DNA from: Desulfatitalea alkaliphila
GTDB taxonomy: Bacteria; Desulfobacterota; Desulfobacteria; Desulfobacterales; Desulfosarcinaceae
Length of the DNA: 64,000 bases
Direction: 5' to 3'
NCBI RefSeq assembly: GCF_022968795.1
Contig: NZ_JALJRB010000002.1
Location: 62,001-126,000, forward strand
Part shown: positions 26,757 through 35,700 of the stretch, piece by piece
Layout: each line of letters starts with the position of its first letter
Numbering within the stretch: the stretch's first letter is position 1
The notes under the pieces: model-generated
Databases searched by the model: none
The model's input: the letters and a program-made list of their open reading frames with translations, nothing else
What the model was told of the DNA's origin: nothing
Translations under genes and position numbers: made by a program

Positions 26757-28111
26757 GCAACCTGAATCCTGATATCTTTCATGGGAACTCCTATGAGGCC
26801 GAAGCAAACCGCACTACTGTGTACTTTGAAAATGATCGCTTCGTGAATCAAGTGGTGTTGAATGTGCACATTTTGGGAACCTTCCGCCGTTGATGCCGTT
26901 ATCGCATAGTCACCTGGAGGCATCAAGGGCATTCGAAAAGCAAAGTGGGCATGGTAATCTTTACCTGCCGGCACATGCAGAGGATTATCCAGGGTCATCA
27001 GGTAGGTATTGTCGGCGAATATGGCCTGGCCGAGCCTATCTTTCACCATGAAACCAATGATAGCTCCCTTTAACGCCTCCCGCGCCTTGCAGTAAATCTT
27101 CAAGATGACCATTTCGCCGCCAACAACCCATGATAATGCCTTTTCGTGCTGATCGGTCAACTGAACACAGGTCACCATCGCTCCACCCTTACCGAACTGT
27201 TCCGCATCCGGTCTAAAAGTGAAAAGCTGGATGTCGTTTCGCAAAGGCGAACTGTTTATAAAATCCTGGCGCATGTCCCGCGGCCATTCTGGATCCTCGA
27301 ACACCGGGGCCAGCATATCAGTGGAATGATCGACGCTATCGCCTTGCTGAAGCGCATAGCATGCTTCGAGATATTTTGCCACGACATCCTTTGGGACTCC
27401 CTGCCTCAAAATTCGTCCCTTGTCCAACCATATTGCGGTGCGGCACAGGTTGGTGACACTGCCGGTGTCGTGGCTGACGAAAATGATCGTGCCCGTTTCC
27501 ATGAAGCGCCTCAAGAAACGCATGCACTTTTGCACGAAAAAAGCGTCGCCCACGGCAAGCGCTTCGTCGATGACCAGTATGTCGGCATCCACGTGGGCGA
27601 TGACGGCAAAGGCCAGGCGGACATACATCCCGCTGGAATAAGTTTTAACCGGCTGGTCGATGAATTCTCCAATATCGGCGAAAGCGGCGATGGCATCGAA
27701 ACGGGCATCGATGGCCGCCTTGTCCAGCCCCAGCAGGGCGGCATTCATGTACACGTTTTCGCGGCCGCTGAAATCGGGATTGAACCCGGAGCCCAGCTCC
27801 AGCAAGGCGGCTACGCGACCGTTGGTCTCCACGGTCCCGGCGGTGGGGGTCAGGGTGCCGCAGATGATCTGCAGCAAGGTGGACTTGCCGGCGCCGTTGC
27901 GGCCGATGATCCCCACCGTTTCGCCGCGCCGCACCTCGAAGGAGATGTCCTTCAAGGCCCAAAACTCTTCGTGGTAGGCCTTCGGCGGCCGGCCGACCAG
28001 TCGCTGAAGGCGGGGCAGGACAAACTGCTTGAGCCGATCCCGGGGCGTTTTGTAAATTTGATACCCCTTGTCCAGGTTTTCGACCCGTATGGCGACCGGT
28101 TCAGAGCACAT
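26753..28111 (-). CDS. wzt: ABC transporter ATPase Wzt with carbohydrate-binding C-terminus
   Basis: 452 residues from the ATG at 28111, overlapping the permease gene end by 11 bases. The ATPase domain (about 1-245) has Walker A GRNGAGKST, Q-loop, Walker B ILVIDEALAVGD and the H-loop VSHD; an N-terminal extension before the ATPase motifs is typical of polysaccharide exporters. Residues about 290-450 form an immunoglobulin-like Wzt C-terminal domain, which in O-antigen exporters recognises the modified end of the glycan. Paired with the adjacent permease it exports lipid-linked polysaccharide across the inner membrane. Confidence 0.92.
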   Translation of the reverse strand: MCSEPVAIRVENLDKGYQIYKTPRDRLKQFVLPRLQRLVGRPPKAYHEEFWALKDISFEVRRGETVGIIGRNGAGKSTLLQIICGTLTPTAGTVETNGRVAALLELGSGFNPDFSGRENVYMNAALLGLDKAAIDARFDAIAAFADIGEFIDQPVKTYSSGMYVRLAFAVIAHVDADILVIDEALAVGDAFFVQKCMRFLRRFMETGTIIFVSHDTGSVTNLCRTAIWLDKGRILRQGVPKDVVAKYLEACYALQQGDSVDHSTDMLAPVFEDPEWPRDMRQDFINSSPLRNDIQLFTFRPDAEQFGKGGAMVTCVQLTDQHEKALSWVVGGEMVILKIYCKAREALKGAIIGFMVKDRLGQAIFADNTYLMTLDNPLHVPAGKDYHAHFAFRMPLMPPGDYAITASTAEGSQNVHIQHHLIHEAIIFKVHSSAVCFGLIGVPMKDIRIQVA

Positions 28112-28931
28112 CGGCGAATCCTTTGCGCGTTTTCTGAAACCAGGCGAATCCGGCCCAGGCCGCTGCGACCGCAACGGCACTATAGAGCAAAAGCCCGCGC
28201 CAGTGAGGAAGCTCTCCCCAGATGAGCACCGCGCGGGCCTGTTCGATCACAAAAGTCAAAGGGTTGAGCAGCAACCAGGGGCGGAAGGCTTCCGGCAAAG
28301 CCGAAACGGGATAAAAGATGGGCGAAACGAACAGCATGATGGTGGTGACGATCCCGATGATTTGCCCCACATCCCGCAGGTAGACACCCAAGGAGGCCAA
28401 CACCCAGGCAAAGCCAAGGGTGGCGACGACGATGGGCAGCAGCACCAGCGGGCACAGCACCGCAGTCCAGGACACCGCACCGTTTACCAGCAACACCGCC
28501 AATAAAAGTACGATCAAACTGACCAGCCCTTGAAAAAGGGCCGTGCCGATGGCCACCACAGGAAGTATTTCCAGTGGAAACAACACTTTTTTTACGAAAT
28601 TGACGTTTTGCAAAATAAGATAGGGCGCACGGTTGGCGGTTTCGGCGAAGAGATTGTAGATGATCAAGCCGGCAAAGAGCACGAGAGCGAACTGCAACCG
28701 GCTTTCCTCCGTCCCCACTCCCCAGCGGGCCTTGAAAACGACCGAAAACACAAAAGTGTAAACCGCGAGCATCAGCAGAGGATGAAAAAAGGACCATGCC
28801 AATCCCAATATGGAGCCGCGATAGCGGCCGATCACTTCCCGCCGTATCATTCGCAGAATCAGGGCGCGGTGCCCCCAAAGAGAGGCGGCGAGAGCGGCAA
28901 AGGAAGCGGAATGGTTCCGATCAAAGGTCAT
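28101..28931 (-). CDS. wzm: ABC-2 type polysaccharide export permease Wzm
   Basis: 276 residues from the ATG at 28931, a typical Wzm/KpsM length; the frame is open further upstream but lacks conservation-like sequence. Six hydrophobic segments follow an amphipathic N-terminus containing REVIGRYRGSILGLAWSFFHPLL, the signature of the family. It forms the membrane channel for the ATPase encoded next. It is the first gene of the minus-strand operon, and its promoter must lie in the 630-base gap before the RND gene. Confidence 0.92.
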   Translation of the reverse strand: MTFDRNHSASFAALAASLWGHRALILRMIRREVIGRYRGSILGLAWSFFHPLLMLAVYTFVFSVVFKARWGVGTEESRLQFALVLFAGLIIYNLFAETANRAPYLILQNVNFVKKVLFPLEILPVVAIGTALFQGLVSLIVLLLAVLLVNGAVSWTAVLCPLVLLPIVVATLGFAWVLASLGVYLRDVGQIIGIVTTIMLFVSPIFYPVSALPEAFRPWLLLNPLTFVIEQARAVLIWGELPHWRGLLLYSAVAVAAAWAGFAWFQKTRKGFADVL

Positions 28932-29562
28932 GGCATTGTAAACCGGTGCGGTCACATGGGTTGGTTGTTGGATGATGCAAGGGAGTTTCGGTTTCCGCGC
29001 GCTTGCTTCGAATGGGTCGGGGGCATCCTGAATCTTTCCGGTGTCGCACTTGGTACGCGTGGCCCGTTCCGAGTGCGGGGCGGGCAAAGCCAATGCGACC
29101 TTGCCGTATTTGAACATCATGAACATCAGGTGTTTAGCCGACTGGAAGCCACCATGTCAAGGAATGATTGGCATCAGCAGGCATAAACGAAACCATCGCC
29201 GACCGATTCCGCATCGGAAAAATCCACATCCGATATTCATAATGAATGAAGGGGGCCTCTTGGAAAAGAGGCCCTTTTTTTTGTGCCCTGTGGATTTGCC
29301 CGCCGCCCTTTTCGGAAAGACTTGCGTTGTGGCGCAGGGCATATCAGAATGTACCCGAACGCCTGCGCTAAACGGTCGCCTTGTAGGCGTGTGGCAGTCG
29401 GATGGCAATTGGCGCCGGACGCCGCCCATTGATGCCCGGCACAGGGAAAAGCTGAACGGTCAACCAGGTGCGCAACGACCGGCACACCCAGTGATCGCGT
29501 CCAACAAACGGCCGCAGGACGGAAACTGCAGCGGCCGACTTTTTGCGGAGTTGTGAACCGCC
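28932..29562. other. Intergenic region between the exporter and RND genes
   Basis: About 630 bases without a supportable protein gene. It must contain divergent promoters for the minus-strand Wzm operon and the plus-strand RND gene. A strong plus-strand terminator lies inside it (29252-29282). The open frames seen here are short, have no ribosome sites and show no codon bias. Confidence 0.5.
29252..29282 (+). terminator. Orphan intrinsic terminator
   Basis: Stem GGGCCTCTT / AAGAGGCCC with a short loop (GGAA) and a run of eight to nine T on the plus strand. All genes for 3.9 kb upstream are on the minus strand, so it has no obvious plus-strand client; it may end an unrecognised small RNA or insulate the RND gene. 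Confidence 0.8.
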
Positions 29563-32500
29563 ATGCCCCGGGTCGTCCGCTACACCCTCAAACAGACCGT
29601 TCTGATCAATGTACTGTTCGTGATCCTGGTGGTGGCCGGGGTGTTCAGCCTGTTGACCACCCCCACGGAAAACATGCCCCTGGTGGATATGGGCCGGGTG
29701 TTCGTGCACACGGTCTACTACGGGGCCTCGGCCGAGGATGTGGAGCAGCTGGTCACGCGCAAGATCGAGGACGCCCTGGAGGACCTGGAGAGCGTCGAGT
29801 ACGTCCAGTCCCACTCCTACCGCAACTTCTCCTCGGTGCAAGTCAAGTTCCTCGACGACACCGATTACCGCTATCTGTACGACGAGCTGCGCTTTCTGGT
29901 GCTCAACATCAAGGACGAGCTGCCCCGGGGGGCCGAGGAGCCCACTTTCATCTGGCTGGACACCGACATCTGGAAGCCGGTGATCGAGGTGCACGTGGGC
30001 GGCGATCTGTCGTTGCGCGGGTTGGAACGCTATGCCGAGGAGCTGCGGGTGCAGCTGCTGGCCGTGCCCGATGTGCGGGACGTGGCGATCCGCGGGTCGG
30101 TGACCGAGGAGTTTCACCTGGCCCTGGACCCGGAGCGGCTGCGGCGCTTCGGGGTTACCTTCATGGAGGTGGTGCGGGCGGTGGAGAGCGCCGGCACCAA
30201 GATCCCCACGGGGCGCTTTCGCACCGGCGACACGGCCTTCATGCTGGACACCGGCCGCCGCCTGGAGCGCCGGCAGCAGGTGCTGGAGGTGGTGGTGCGC
30301 CGCGACGGCGACGGCAATTTCATCCGGGTGGGCGACCTGGCCGCCTCGGCCCGGCTGCATCACCGGGACCCCATCACCATCGCCTCGGTCAACGGCCACA
30401 GCGCCATCCGCATGGTGGTGACCAAGGAGCGGCAGGGCAACGCGGTGACCATCAGCGGGCAGGTCAAGACGGCGGCCCAGCGCTTCGGCGAGCGCCACGC
30501 CGACGAGGGGATCTCGGTGGTGTTCACCAACGACTCCACCATCGAGATCAACGACGCCCTGCGCACCCTGGGCGGCAACCTGCTGCTGGGCATGGCCCTG
30601 GTGATCCTGGTGCTGTGGCTCACCCTGGGGTTCCGCAACGCCATGATCACGGCCGTCGGCATCCCCTTCTCCTTTCTGTGCGCCCTGGCCATCATGAAGT
30701 TCACCGGGCTGACCATCAACACCATCAGCCTCTTCTCCTTCGTGCTGGTCACCGGCATCATCGTGGACGACGCCGTGATCATCGTGGAGAACACCTTCCG
30801 TCACATGCAGATGGGCAAGAACCGGCGGCAGGCCATCATCGACGGCACCGCGGAAGTGATGCTGCCGGTGATCAGCGCGGCCCTGACCACCTTGCTGGCC
30901 TTTCTGCCCATGCTGATCATGACCGGCCACATCGGCGATTTCTTCGCCATCATCCCCAAGACGGTGGCCTTCGCCCTGATCGCCTCCTTGCTCGAGGCCC
31001 TGTTCATCCTGCCCATCCACGTGTGGGACTGGGGCCCGCGGCAACCGTCGACGGCGCGGCAGATCAACGACAAGGCCACGCCCTTCGCCCATCTGCAAAG
31101 CGGCGTTTTCGGCCTGGTGTGGCGTGTCTACCGCCGGCTGCTGCTCTGGGTGTTGGACCACAAGCTGCCGGCCCTGCTGGGCATGAACCTGCTGCTGGCG
31201 GCGGCCGTGGCCATTCTGCTGCTCTCCATGCTGGGCATCGCGCCCCTGATCCAGGTCAAATTCTTCCCGGGCAACTACTTCCGCTACCATGTCACCTTGC
31301 AGACCGCCGCCGGCACCTCCCTGGAGCGCACCGACGAGATGGTGCGCGAGACCAGCCGCTTCATTCTCTCCCTGGGCCCCGGCCAGGCCGAGTCGGCGGC
31401 CGGCATGGCCGGTTATTACGAAGACCAGGATTACGTGCGCCACAACGGCCCCAATTACGGCCAGGTGGTGGTGACCCTGCCCGAGGTGCGGCAGCGCGAT
31501 TTTCCAGGCATCCCCGGCAACGACCCCATTCGTTACCTTCCCGAGGTGCGCCGCAAGATCGCAGACCACGTGGCCGCCACCTACGGCGACGATCCGGCCA
31601 ACCCCCGGGTGCAGGTGTTCGAGGAGGTGGACGGCCCGCCCACGGGCAAGGCGGTCAATGTGCGCATCCAGGGCCCCGCCATGGAAGAGGCCCTGGCCGC
31701 CGCCGACCACCTGCTGGCGCGCATGCGCGACGATGCGGCCCTGAGCGACCTGGTGGACCTGGGCGACGACCGCCCCTCGCAGCACCGCACGGTGCGCTTC
31801 GAACCGCGCCAGGAGGCGGTCTATGAATACAACCTATCGGTGGATCGGGTGACCGCCCTGGTGGCCGGGGTGCTCAACGGCTGGTACGCCGGGGTGTACC
31901 GCACCATCGACGAGGAGGTGGACATGGTGGTGCGCCTGGCGCGCCACGACGACCCGGTGGGCGGCGCCAACGGCCTGGCCACACCCCTGGACGCCCTGGC
32001 CGTGCCGGTGATCGACCACAGCGCGGCGCCCATCTACCTGCGCGACCTGGTCAACGCCCGCTACGCGCGCGAACCCAACGTGCGCTCCCGCTACCAGGGG
32101 CGCCCCACGGTGACGGTCAGCGCCGACATCCGCGCCGGCGCCAACCTCTCGGCGGCAGCGGCGCGCAACCGGATCCAGGCCCACTGGCAATCGGCCGCCG
32201 ACACCATGCCGGGCGTGGTGCTCACCTTCGGCGGCGAGTTCGAATCGACCCTCAAGTCCTACACCTCCCTGGCAACGGCCTTCGCCATCGCCATCCTGGG
32301 CATCTACATGGTGCTCTCCTCCCAGTTCCGGGACTACCTGCAACCGCTGATCATCCTGGCGGCGGTGCCCTTCTCCCTGATCGGCGTCTCCTTCGGCATC
32401 TTCTTCACCCGGGGCATCTTCACCATCGCCAGCTTCATCGCCACGGTCGGGCTGTCGGGCGTAGCGGTCAACAACACCATCCTGCTCCTCGATTTCATGA

Positions 32501-32802
32501 ACAAGCGCTACCGCGACGGCAAGGACCTGCGCCCGGCCATCCTGGAATCGTGCGCCGCCCGCATGCGGCCGGTCCTGATCACCACCGTGACCACCCTGCT
32601 GGGCCTCCTGCCCATGGCCATCGGCATTCCCTCCAAGTCCCTCACCTGGGCCCCCATGGCCACCGCCTTCGTCACCGGCCTGAGCAGCGCAACGGTGCTG
32701 GCGCTGTTGATCACGCCGGTGAATTATGAGTTGTTGGAGGGGTGGCGGGCGAAGTTGCGGCGGCGGCGGATCGGGAAGTTGAGAAGGAAGGGAGCGTTTT
32801 AA
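29563..32802 (+). CDS. RND-family efflux transporter (AcrB/MdtB-like)
   Basis: 1079 residues, the full length of the HAE-type RND family. The first transmembrane helix (residues about 11-32) is followed by a periplasmic porter domain (about 35-330), helices 2-6 with the proton-relay motif GIIVDDAVIIVEN, a second periplasmic domain (about 560-860) and a final helix block containing SSQFRDYLQPLIILAAVPFSL and GVAVNNTILLLDF. It should expel compounds by proton antiport. No membrane-fusion protein or TolC gene is adjacent, so it is either an orphan or pairs with partners elsewhere. Its last 75 bases are unusually C-poor and the stop codon lies inside a heptamer repeat. Confidence 0.93.
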   Translation: MPRVVRYTLKQTVLINVLFVILVVAGVFSLLTTPTENMPLVDMGRVFVHTVYYGASAEDVEQLVTRKIEDALEDLESVEYVQSHSYRNFSSVQVKFLDDTDYRYLYDELRFLVLNIKDELPRGAEEPTFIWLDTDIWKPVIEVHVGGDLSLRGLERYAEELRVQLLAVPDVRDVAIRGSVTEEFHLALDPERLRRFGVTFMEVVRAVESAGTKIPTGRFRTGDTAFMLDTGRRLERRQQVLEVVVRRDGDGNFIRVGDLAASARLHHRDPITIASVNGHSAIRMVVTKERQGNAVTISGQVKTAAQRFGERHADEGISVVFTNDSTIEINDALRTLGGNLLLGMALVILVLWLTLGFRNAMITAVGIPFSFLCALAIMKFTGLTINTISLFSFVLVTGIIVDDAVIIVENTFRHMQMGKNRRQAIIDGTAEVMLPVISAALTTLLAFLPMLIMTGHIGDFFAIIPKTVAFALIASLLEALFILPIHVWDWGPRQPSTARQINDKATPFAHLQSGVFGLVWRVYRRLLLWVLDHKLPALLGMNLLLAAAVAILLLSMLGIAPLIQVKFFPGNYFRYHVTLQTAAGTSLERTDEMVRETSRFILSLGPGQAESAAGMAGYYEDQDYVRHNGPNYGQVVVTLPEVRQRDFPGIPGNDPIRYLPEVRRKIADHVAATYGDDPANPRVQVFEEVDGPPTGKAVNVRIQGPAMEEALAAADHLLARMRDDAALSDLVDLGDDRPSQHRTVRFEPRQEAVYEYNLSVDRVTALVAGVLNGWYAGVYRTIDEEVDMVVRLARHDDPVGGANGLATPLDALAVPVIDHSAAPIYLRDLVNARYAREPNVRSRYQGRPTVTVSADIRAGANLSAAAARNRIQAHWQSAADTMPGVVLTFGGEFESTLKSYTSLATAFAIAILGIYMVLSSQFRDYLQPLIILAAVPFSLIGVSFGIFFTRGIFTIASFIATVGLSGVAVNNTILLLDFMNKRYRDGKDLRPAILESCAARMRPVLITTVTTLLGLLPMAIGIPSKSLTWAPMATAFVTGLSSATVLALLITPVNYELLEGWRAKLRRRRIGKLRRKGAF

Positions 32803-32843
32803 GTGTTAAGTGTTAAGTTTTAAGTTTTAAGTTTTAAGTTAAG
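32797..32843 (+). repeat. Heptamer repeat, copy A
   Basis: Six tandem units of TTAAGTG or TTAAGTT, then AAGG and a G-rich tail. The TAA stop of the RND gene is part of it. Together with inverted copy B at 33157 it bounds a 395-base segment; both are followed outward-in by similar sequence (AGTTAAGG then TTCTGTCGGTTAG in A, TTCCGTCGATTTTAG in B). Flanks on the repeat-bearing strand are C-poor: by hand count 39 G and 8 C in 32721-32796, 27 G and 4 C in 32851-32900. Confidence 0.85.
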
Positions 32844-33213
32844 GAATTCTGTCGGTTAGATAGGGTGAGGGGTGCGGATGGGGGAGGCGATTTGGTCTGG
32901 ATTCGACGGCTGTCCGCACTGTTCAACCGTTGGGTGGTTGGAATGGGGTTGAACAGTGGCCCAAGTCTGAATATCATACACTATTGGAGGTCCTGAATCG
33001 GAACGCGCCGAAGGAGCGAAATGGCACCGCCCGTTCGTGCGTAATAGCCGCAAGGACCGGCGAATGGAATAAACAAGGGTGCCGCACCACAGCGACACAG
33101 TTCGGCAACCCAACAACAACCCCACACAACCACCAAACCTAAAATCGACGGAACACCTTAACTTAACACTTAAAACTTAACACTTAAAACTATCTTTTCT
33201 CCAAGGAGCCCCC
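32803..33213. other. Intergenic segment bounded by inverted repeats
   Basis: About 410 bases with no supportable gene. Repeat copies A and B stand at its ends in opposite orientation, giving it the outline of a small non-autonomous element, though no target-site duplication is evident. The centre (about 32900-33100) has normal base composition and includes the near-inverted pair ACTGTTCAACC / GGTTGAACAGT (32918 and 32948 regions), which can form a hairpin. Promoter signals for ridA would have to lie near 33100-33190. Confidence 0.5.
33157..33191 (-). repeat. Heptamer repeat, copy B (inverted)
   Basis: On the minus strand four units TTAAGTK followed by AAGG. It ends 22 bases before the ridA start. 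The strand asymmetry is mirrored: by hand count 33191-33290 on the plus strand holds 46 C and only 8 G, so the minus strand, which carries the TTAAGTK units, is C-poor as in the other copies. Confidence 0.85.
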
Positions 33214-33657
33214 ATGCCCACCACCAACACCCCAAATTCCGATACCACCACCCCAAATTCCGATACCACCACCCCAATCGCCACAGACAACGCCCCCCGC
33301 GCCATCGGGCCTTACGCCCAGGGACGGATCGGCGGCGGACTGGTTTACGTCAGCGGCCAACTGGGCTTCGATCCGGCCAGCGGCGATTTCGTCGGCGGCG
33401 ACTTCGCCAGCCAGGCGCGCCAGGCCCTGGAAAATATGAAAGCCGTGCTGGATGCGGCCGGCTGCCGGCTCAGCGACGTGATCGCCGTGGATGTTTTCCT
33501 GATCGACATGGGCAACTTCGTGGAGTTCAACCGCATCTACCAGGCTTTTTTCGGCGAACACAAGCCGGCCCGGGCCGTGGTGGCGGTCCACGCCCTGCCC
33601 AAGAACGGCCGCGTGGAGGTCAAGTGCGTGGCAGTGCAACCGTCCGGGGCCAAATGA
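33214..33657 (+). CDS. ridA: RidA/YjgF-family imine deaminase
   Basis: 147 residues with an AAGGAG ribosome site. From about residue 25 it is a full RidA domain: AIGPYAQGRIGGGLVYVSGQ at the start, and PARAVVAVHALPKNGRVEVK near the end, which keeps the Arg and Glu corresponding to Arg105 and Glu120 of E. coli RidA. It should hydrolyse reactive enamine/imine intermediates from PLP enzymes. The first 24 residues are atypical: two copies of TPNSDTT encoded by a 21-base tandem repeat next to heptamer repeat B; an added low-complexity tail rather than part of the enzyme. Neighbouring enzymes do not identify a specific substrate. Confidence 0.9.
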   Translation: MPTTNTPNSDTTTPNSDTTTPIATDNAPRAIGPYAQGRIGGGLVYVSGQLGFDPASGDFVGGDFASQARQALENMKAVLDAAGCRLSDVIAVDVFLIDMGNFVEFNRIYQAFFGEHKPARAVVAVHALPKNGRVEVKCVAVQPSGAK

Positions 33658-33665
33658 AAGCAACG

Positions 33666-33739
33666 AGGGGACGCCCTTTATATTTTTATATTTCTGCCCG
33701 AAAAGCGGCAGAAATATAAAAATATAAAGAACGTCCCCT
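33666..33739. repeat. Large REP-like palindrome, probable bidirectional terminator
   Basis: A hairpin with an outer 8-base stem (AGGGGACG / CGTCCCCT), a 2x2 internal loop, a 23-base-pair inner stem (left arm 33676-33698, right arm 33707-33729) and an 8-base loop, followed by TTTTT. It lies between the convergent genes ridA and the ThDP enzyme. The terminal GGGGACG motif recurs in the palindrome at 39861, so both belong to one dispersed family, likely REP elements mobilised by a Y1-type transposase elsewhere (inference). Confidence 0.8.
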
Positions 33740-33758
33740 TTTTACTACTCTTGACCCC

Positions 33759-35513
33759 TTACATGGAAATGGACCCTTCCCGGAAATCGGTGGGGCCCAG
33801 CCACACATTGATCAGCACCGGCATGCCTTTGCGGGCGAATTCGCGGGCTTGCGCCAGGGCGGGGTCGATTTCTTCCCGGGTGCGCACCAGCAGGCCCTTG
33901 GCACCGAAGCCTCGGGCCACGATGTGGTAGTCGCTGCGGCGCAGGGTGGTGGCCACATCGTCTTCTAGAAGTTTCACCTGGTCCCGGGCGATTTGGGCCC
34001 AGGCGGCGTCGTTGCCCACAACGGCGATGATGGGCAGGCCGTGGCGCACGAAGGTGTCCATCTCCTGCAGGCTGTAACCGGCGGCGCCGTCACCGTAGAG
34101 CAGCCAGACTTCTTCGCCGGGGCGCACCAGTTGGGCGCCCGCGGCAAAGCCGGCCCCCACGCCGAGGGTGCCGAAGGGGCCGGGGTCGAGCCAGCGCAAC
34201 GGGCCCCGCGGGCGCAGCACATAGGCGGCGGTGGCCACGAAATCGCCGCCGTCGGCCACCAGGGTGGCGCGCTCATCCAGAAAGTTTTCCAGCCGGTTGA
34301 AAAAGGCGATGGGGTTGACCCCTTGGGCCGCGGGGCGGTCGGCCAAGGCGGCGATCTCATCTTCCCGCTCCTGGTCGGCGCGGCGCAAGGTCGCCGTCCA
34401 TTCGGACCAGGGGGCCGCAATGTCTTCCAGCGGCCGCTCTTCGGACAAGACGCATAGAAAGTCGCCGGGGTCGGCGTGCAGCGCCAGGGTCGGCCGGCGA
34501 TTGAGGGTCAGGGCCGCCTTGTCCCGGTTGGCGGCGATCAGGGTGGCGGCGGATGGAATGGCGCGACCGTAATTCAGGCGGAAGTCGCAGGGCATTCCGG
34601 CCAGCAGCACCAGGTCGGCGGCCGCCAGGGCCTTTTTTCGGTGGTGGCGCATCTGCAAGGGATGATCGACGCCCAACAGGCCCCGGGCCATGCCGGTCAG
34701 ATAGACCGGCGCGCCGATGCGCGTGACCGCGTCGGCCAGGCGGCGGGTGCTTTCGGGTTGCAGCAGGGCCTGGCTGCCCACGATCAGCACGGGACGGCGG
34801 GCGGCGCCCAACAGGCGGGCCGCCTTGTCCACCTTGGCGGCCGGCAGCTCGGGGGCTTCGACCGGTTCGAGCAGCGGGGGCATGTCGTCGAAATCGCATA
34901 CGAACATGCGGTCCAGATGGCGTTGCAGGTAGAATTGAAACAGCTTGCTCTTGAGCCCCTTGGTCTCGGCCGCGCCGTCGCGGGCACCGCCGTACCAGCG
35001 GCGCACCTCCGTTTCGGCGTAAAGCAGGTCGATGGGACACTCCACAAAGACCGGTCCCGGCACATCGGAACGGGCCACGCGGAAAGCGTGGGCCAGCACC
35101 GGCACGATGTCGCAGTTGCGGTTGATGGTGAGGGCCACCTTGACGATGGATTTGACCAGGCCGATCTGGTCGATGTCCTGCAGCGAGCCGCGTCCCTTGA
35201 TGATGGTGGCCGCCGCCCCGCCCAGCAGCACAAGGGGGCTTTGGGCCATCTGGGCGTTCTTGAGGGCCGTCAGGGCGTTGGTCACCCCCGGCCCGGCGGT
35301 CACCGCCGCCACCCCGGGTCGGCCGGTCAGCCGCGCCAGCGCATCGGCCGCAAAGACTGCGCCGGCTTCGCCGCGCATGTCGATCACCCGGATGCCGCGG
35401 GCCTTGGCGCCCACCAGGATGGGGGAGATGTGCCCGCCGCAGAGGGTGAACAGATGGCGCACGCCGTGGCTTTGCAATACGTCCGCGATGATGTGCCCGC
35501 CGTGGGTTTCCAT
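33759..35513 (-). CDS. Thiamine diphosphate enzyme, acetolactate synthase/2-hydroxyacyl-CoA lyase-like
   Basis: 584 residues from the ATG at 35513, which has a GGGAGG ribosome site; the longer frame to 35687 has none. Layout is that of the ThDP superfamily: N-terminal pyrimidine-binding domain with the catalytic Glu in DMRGEAGAVFAADALARLTG, a central domain (about 200-335) and the C-terminal diphosphate-binding domain with LLYGDGAAGYSLQEMDTFVRHGLPIIAVVGND. It resembles the ILVBL/2-hydroxyacyl-CoA lyase branch and lacks a companion IlvN subunit. Divergent from the dehydratase-like operon at 35701, it may cleave or form 2-hydroxyacyl-CoA compounds; that link is inference. Confidence 0.82.
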   Translation of the reverse strand: METHGGHIIADVLQSHGVRHLFTLCGGHISPILVGAKARGIRVIDMRGEAGAVFAADALARLTGRPGVAAVTAGPGVTNALTALKNAQMAQSPLVLLGGAAATIIKGRGSLQDIDQIGLVKSIVKVALTINRNCDIVPVLAHAFRVARSDVPGPVFVECPIDLLYAETEVRRWYGGARDGAAETKGLKSKLFQFYLQRHLDRMFVCDFDDMPPLLEPVEAPELPAAKVDKAARLLGAARRPVLIVGSQALLQPESTRRLADAVTRIGAPVYLTGMARGLLGVDHPLQMRHHRKKALAAADLVLLAGMPCDFRLNYGRAIPSAATLIAANRDKAALTLNRRPTLALHADPGDFLCVLSEERPLEDIAAPWSEWTATLRRADQEREDEIAALADRPAAQGVNPIAFFNRLENFLDERATLVADGGDFVATAAYVLRPRGPLRWLDPGPFGTLGVGAGFAAGAQLVRPGEEVWLLYGDGAAGYSLQEMDTFVRHGLPIIAVVGNDAAWAQIARDQVKLLEDDVATTLRRSDYHIVARGFGAKGLLVRTREEIDPALAQAREFARKGMPVLINVWLGPTDFREGSISM

Positions 35514-35700
35514 GATGCCTCCCGCAGATGGATCAAATGGCTTAAGATGGAAGGTTACCGGGCGATTGTCAATGGCCCGTCCCAATCGGCCTTTGCCCAT
35601 GTATTTGGTGGTTTGCCCCCAAACCGATTCATGGTATGTAGCAAAAACGTGACGTTGATTCAGTTTTTGGGTGCAACCCATTCCCAATCAAGGAGTCTCC

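Noticed and set aside
29368-31785. 805-codon minus-strand frame opposite the RND gene, and a 757-codon plus-strand frame in another phase
   Set aside because: Translations are His/Gly/Gln- or Arg/Pro/Gly-rich with no domains; the RND frame explains the region fully.
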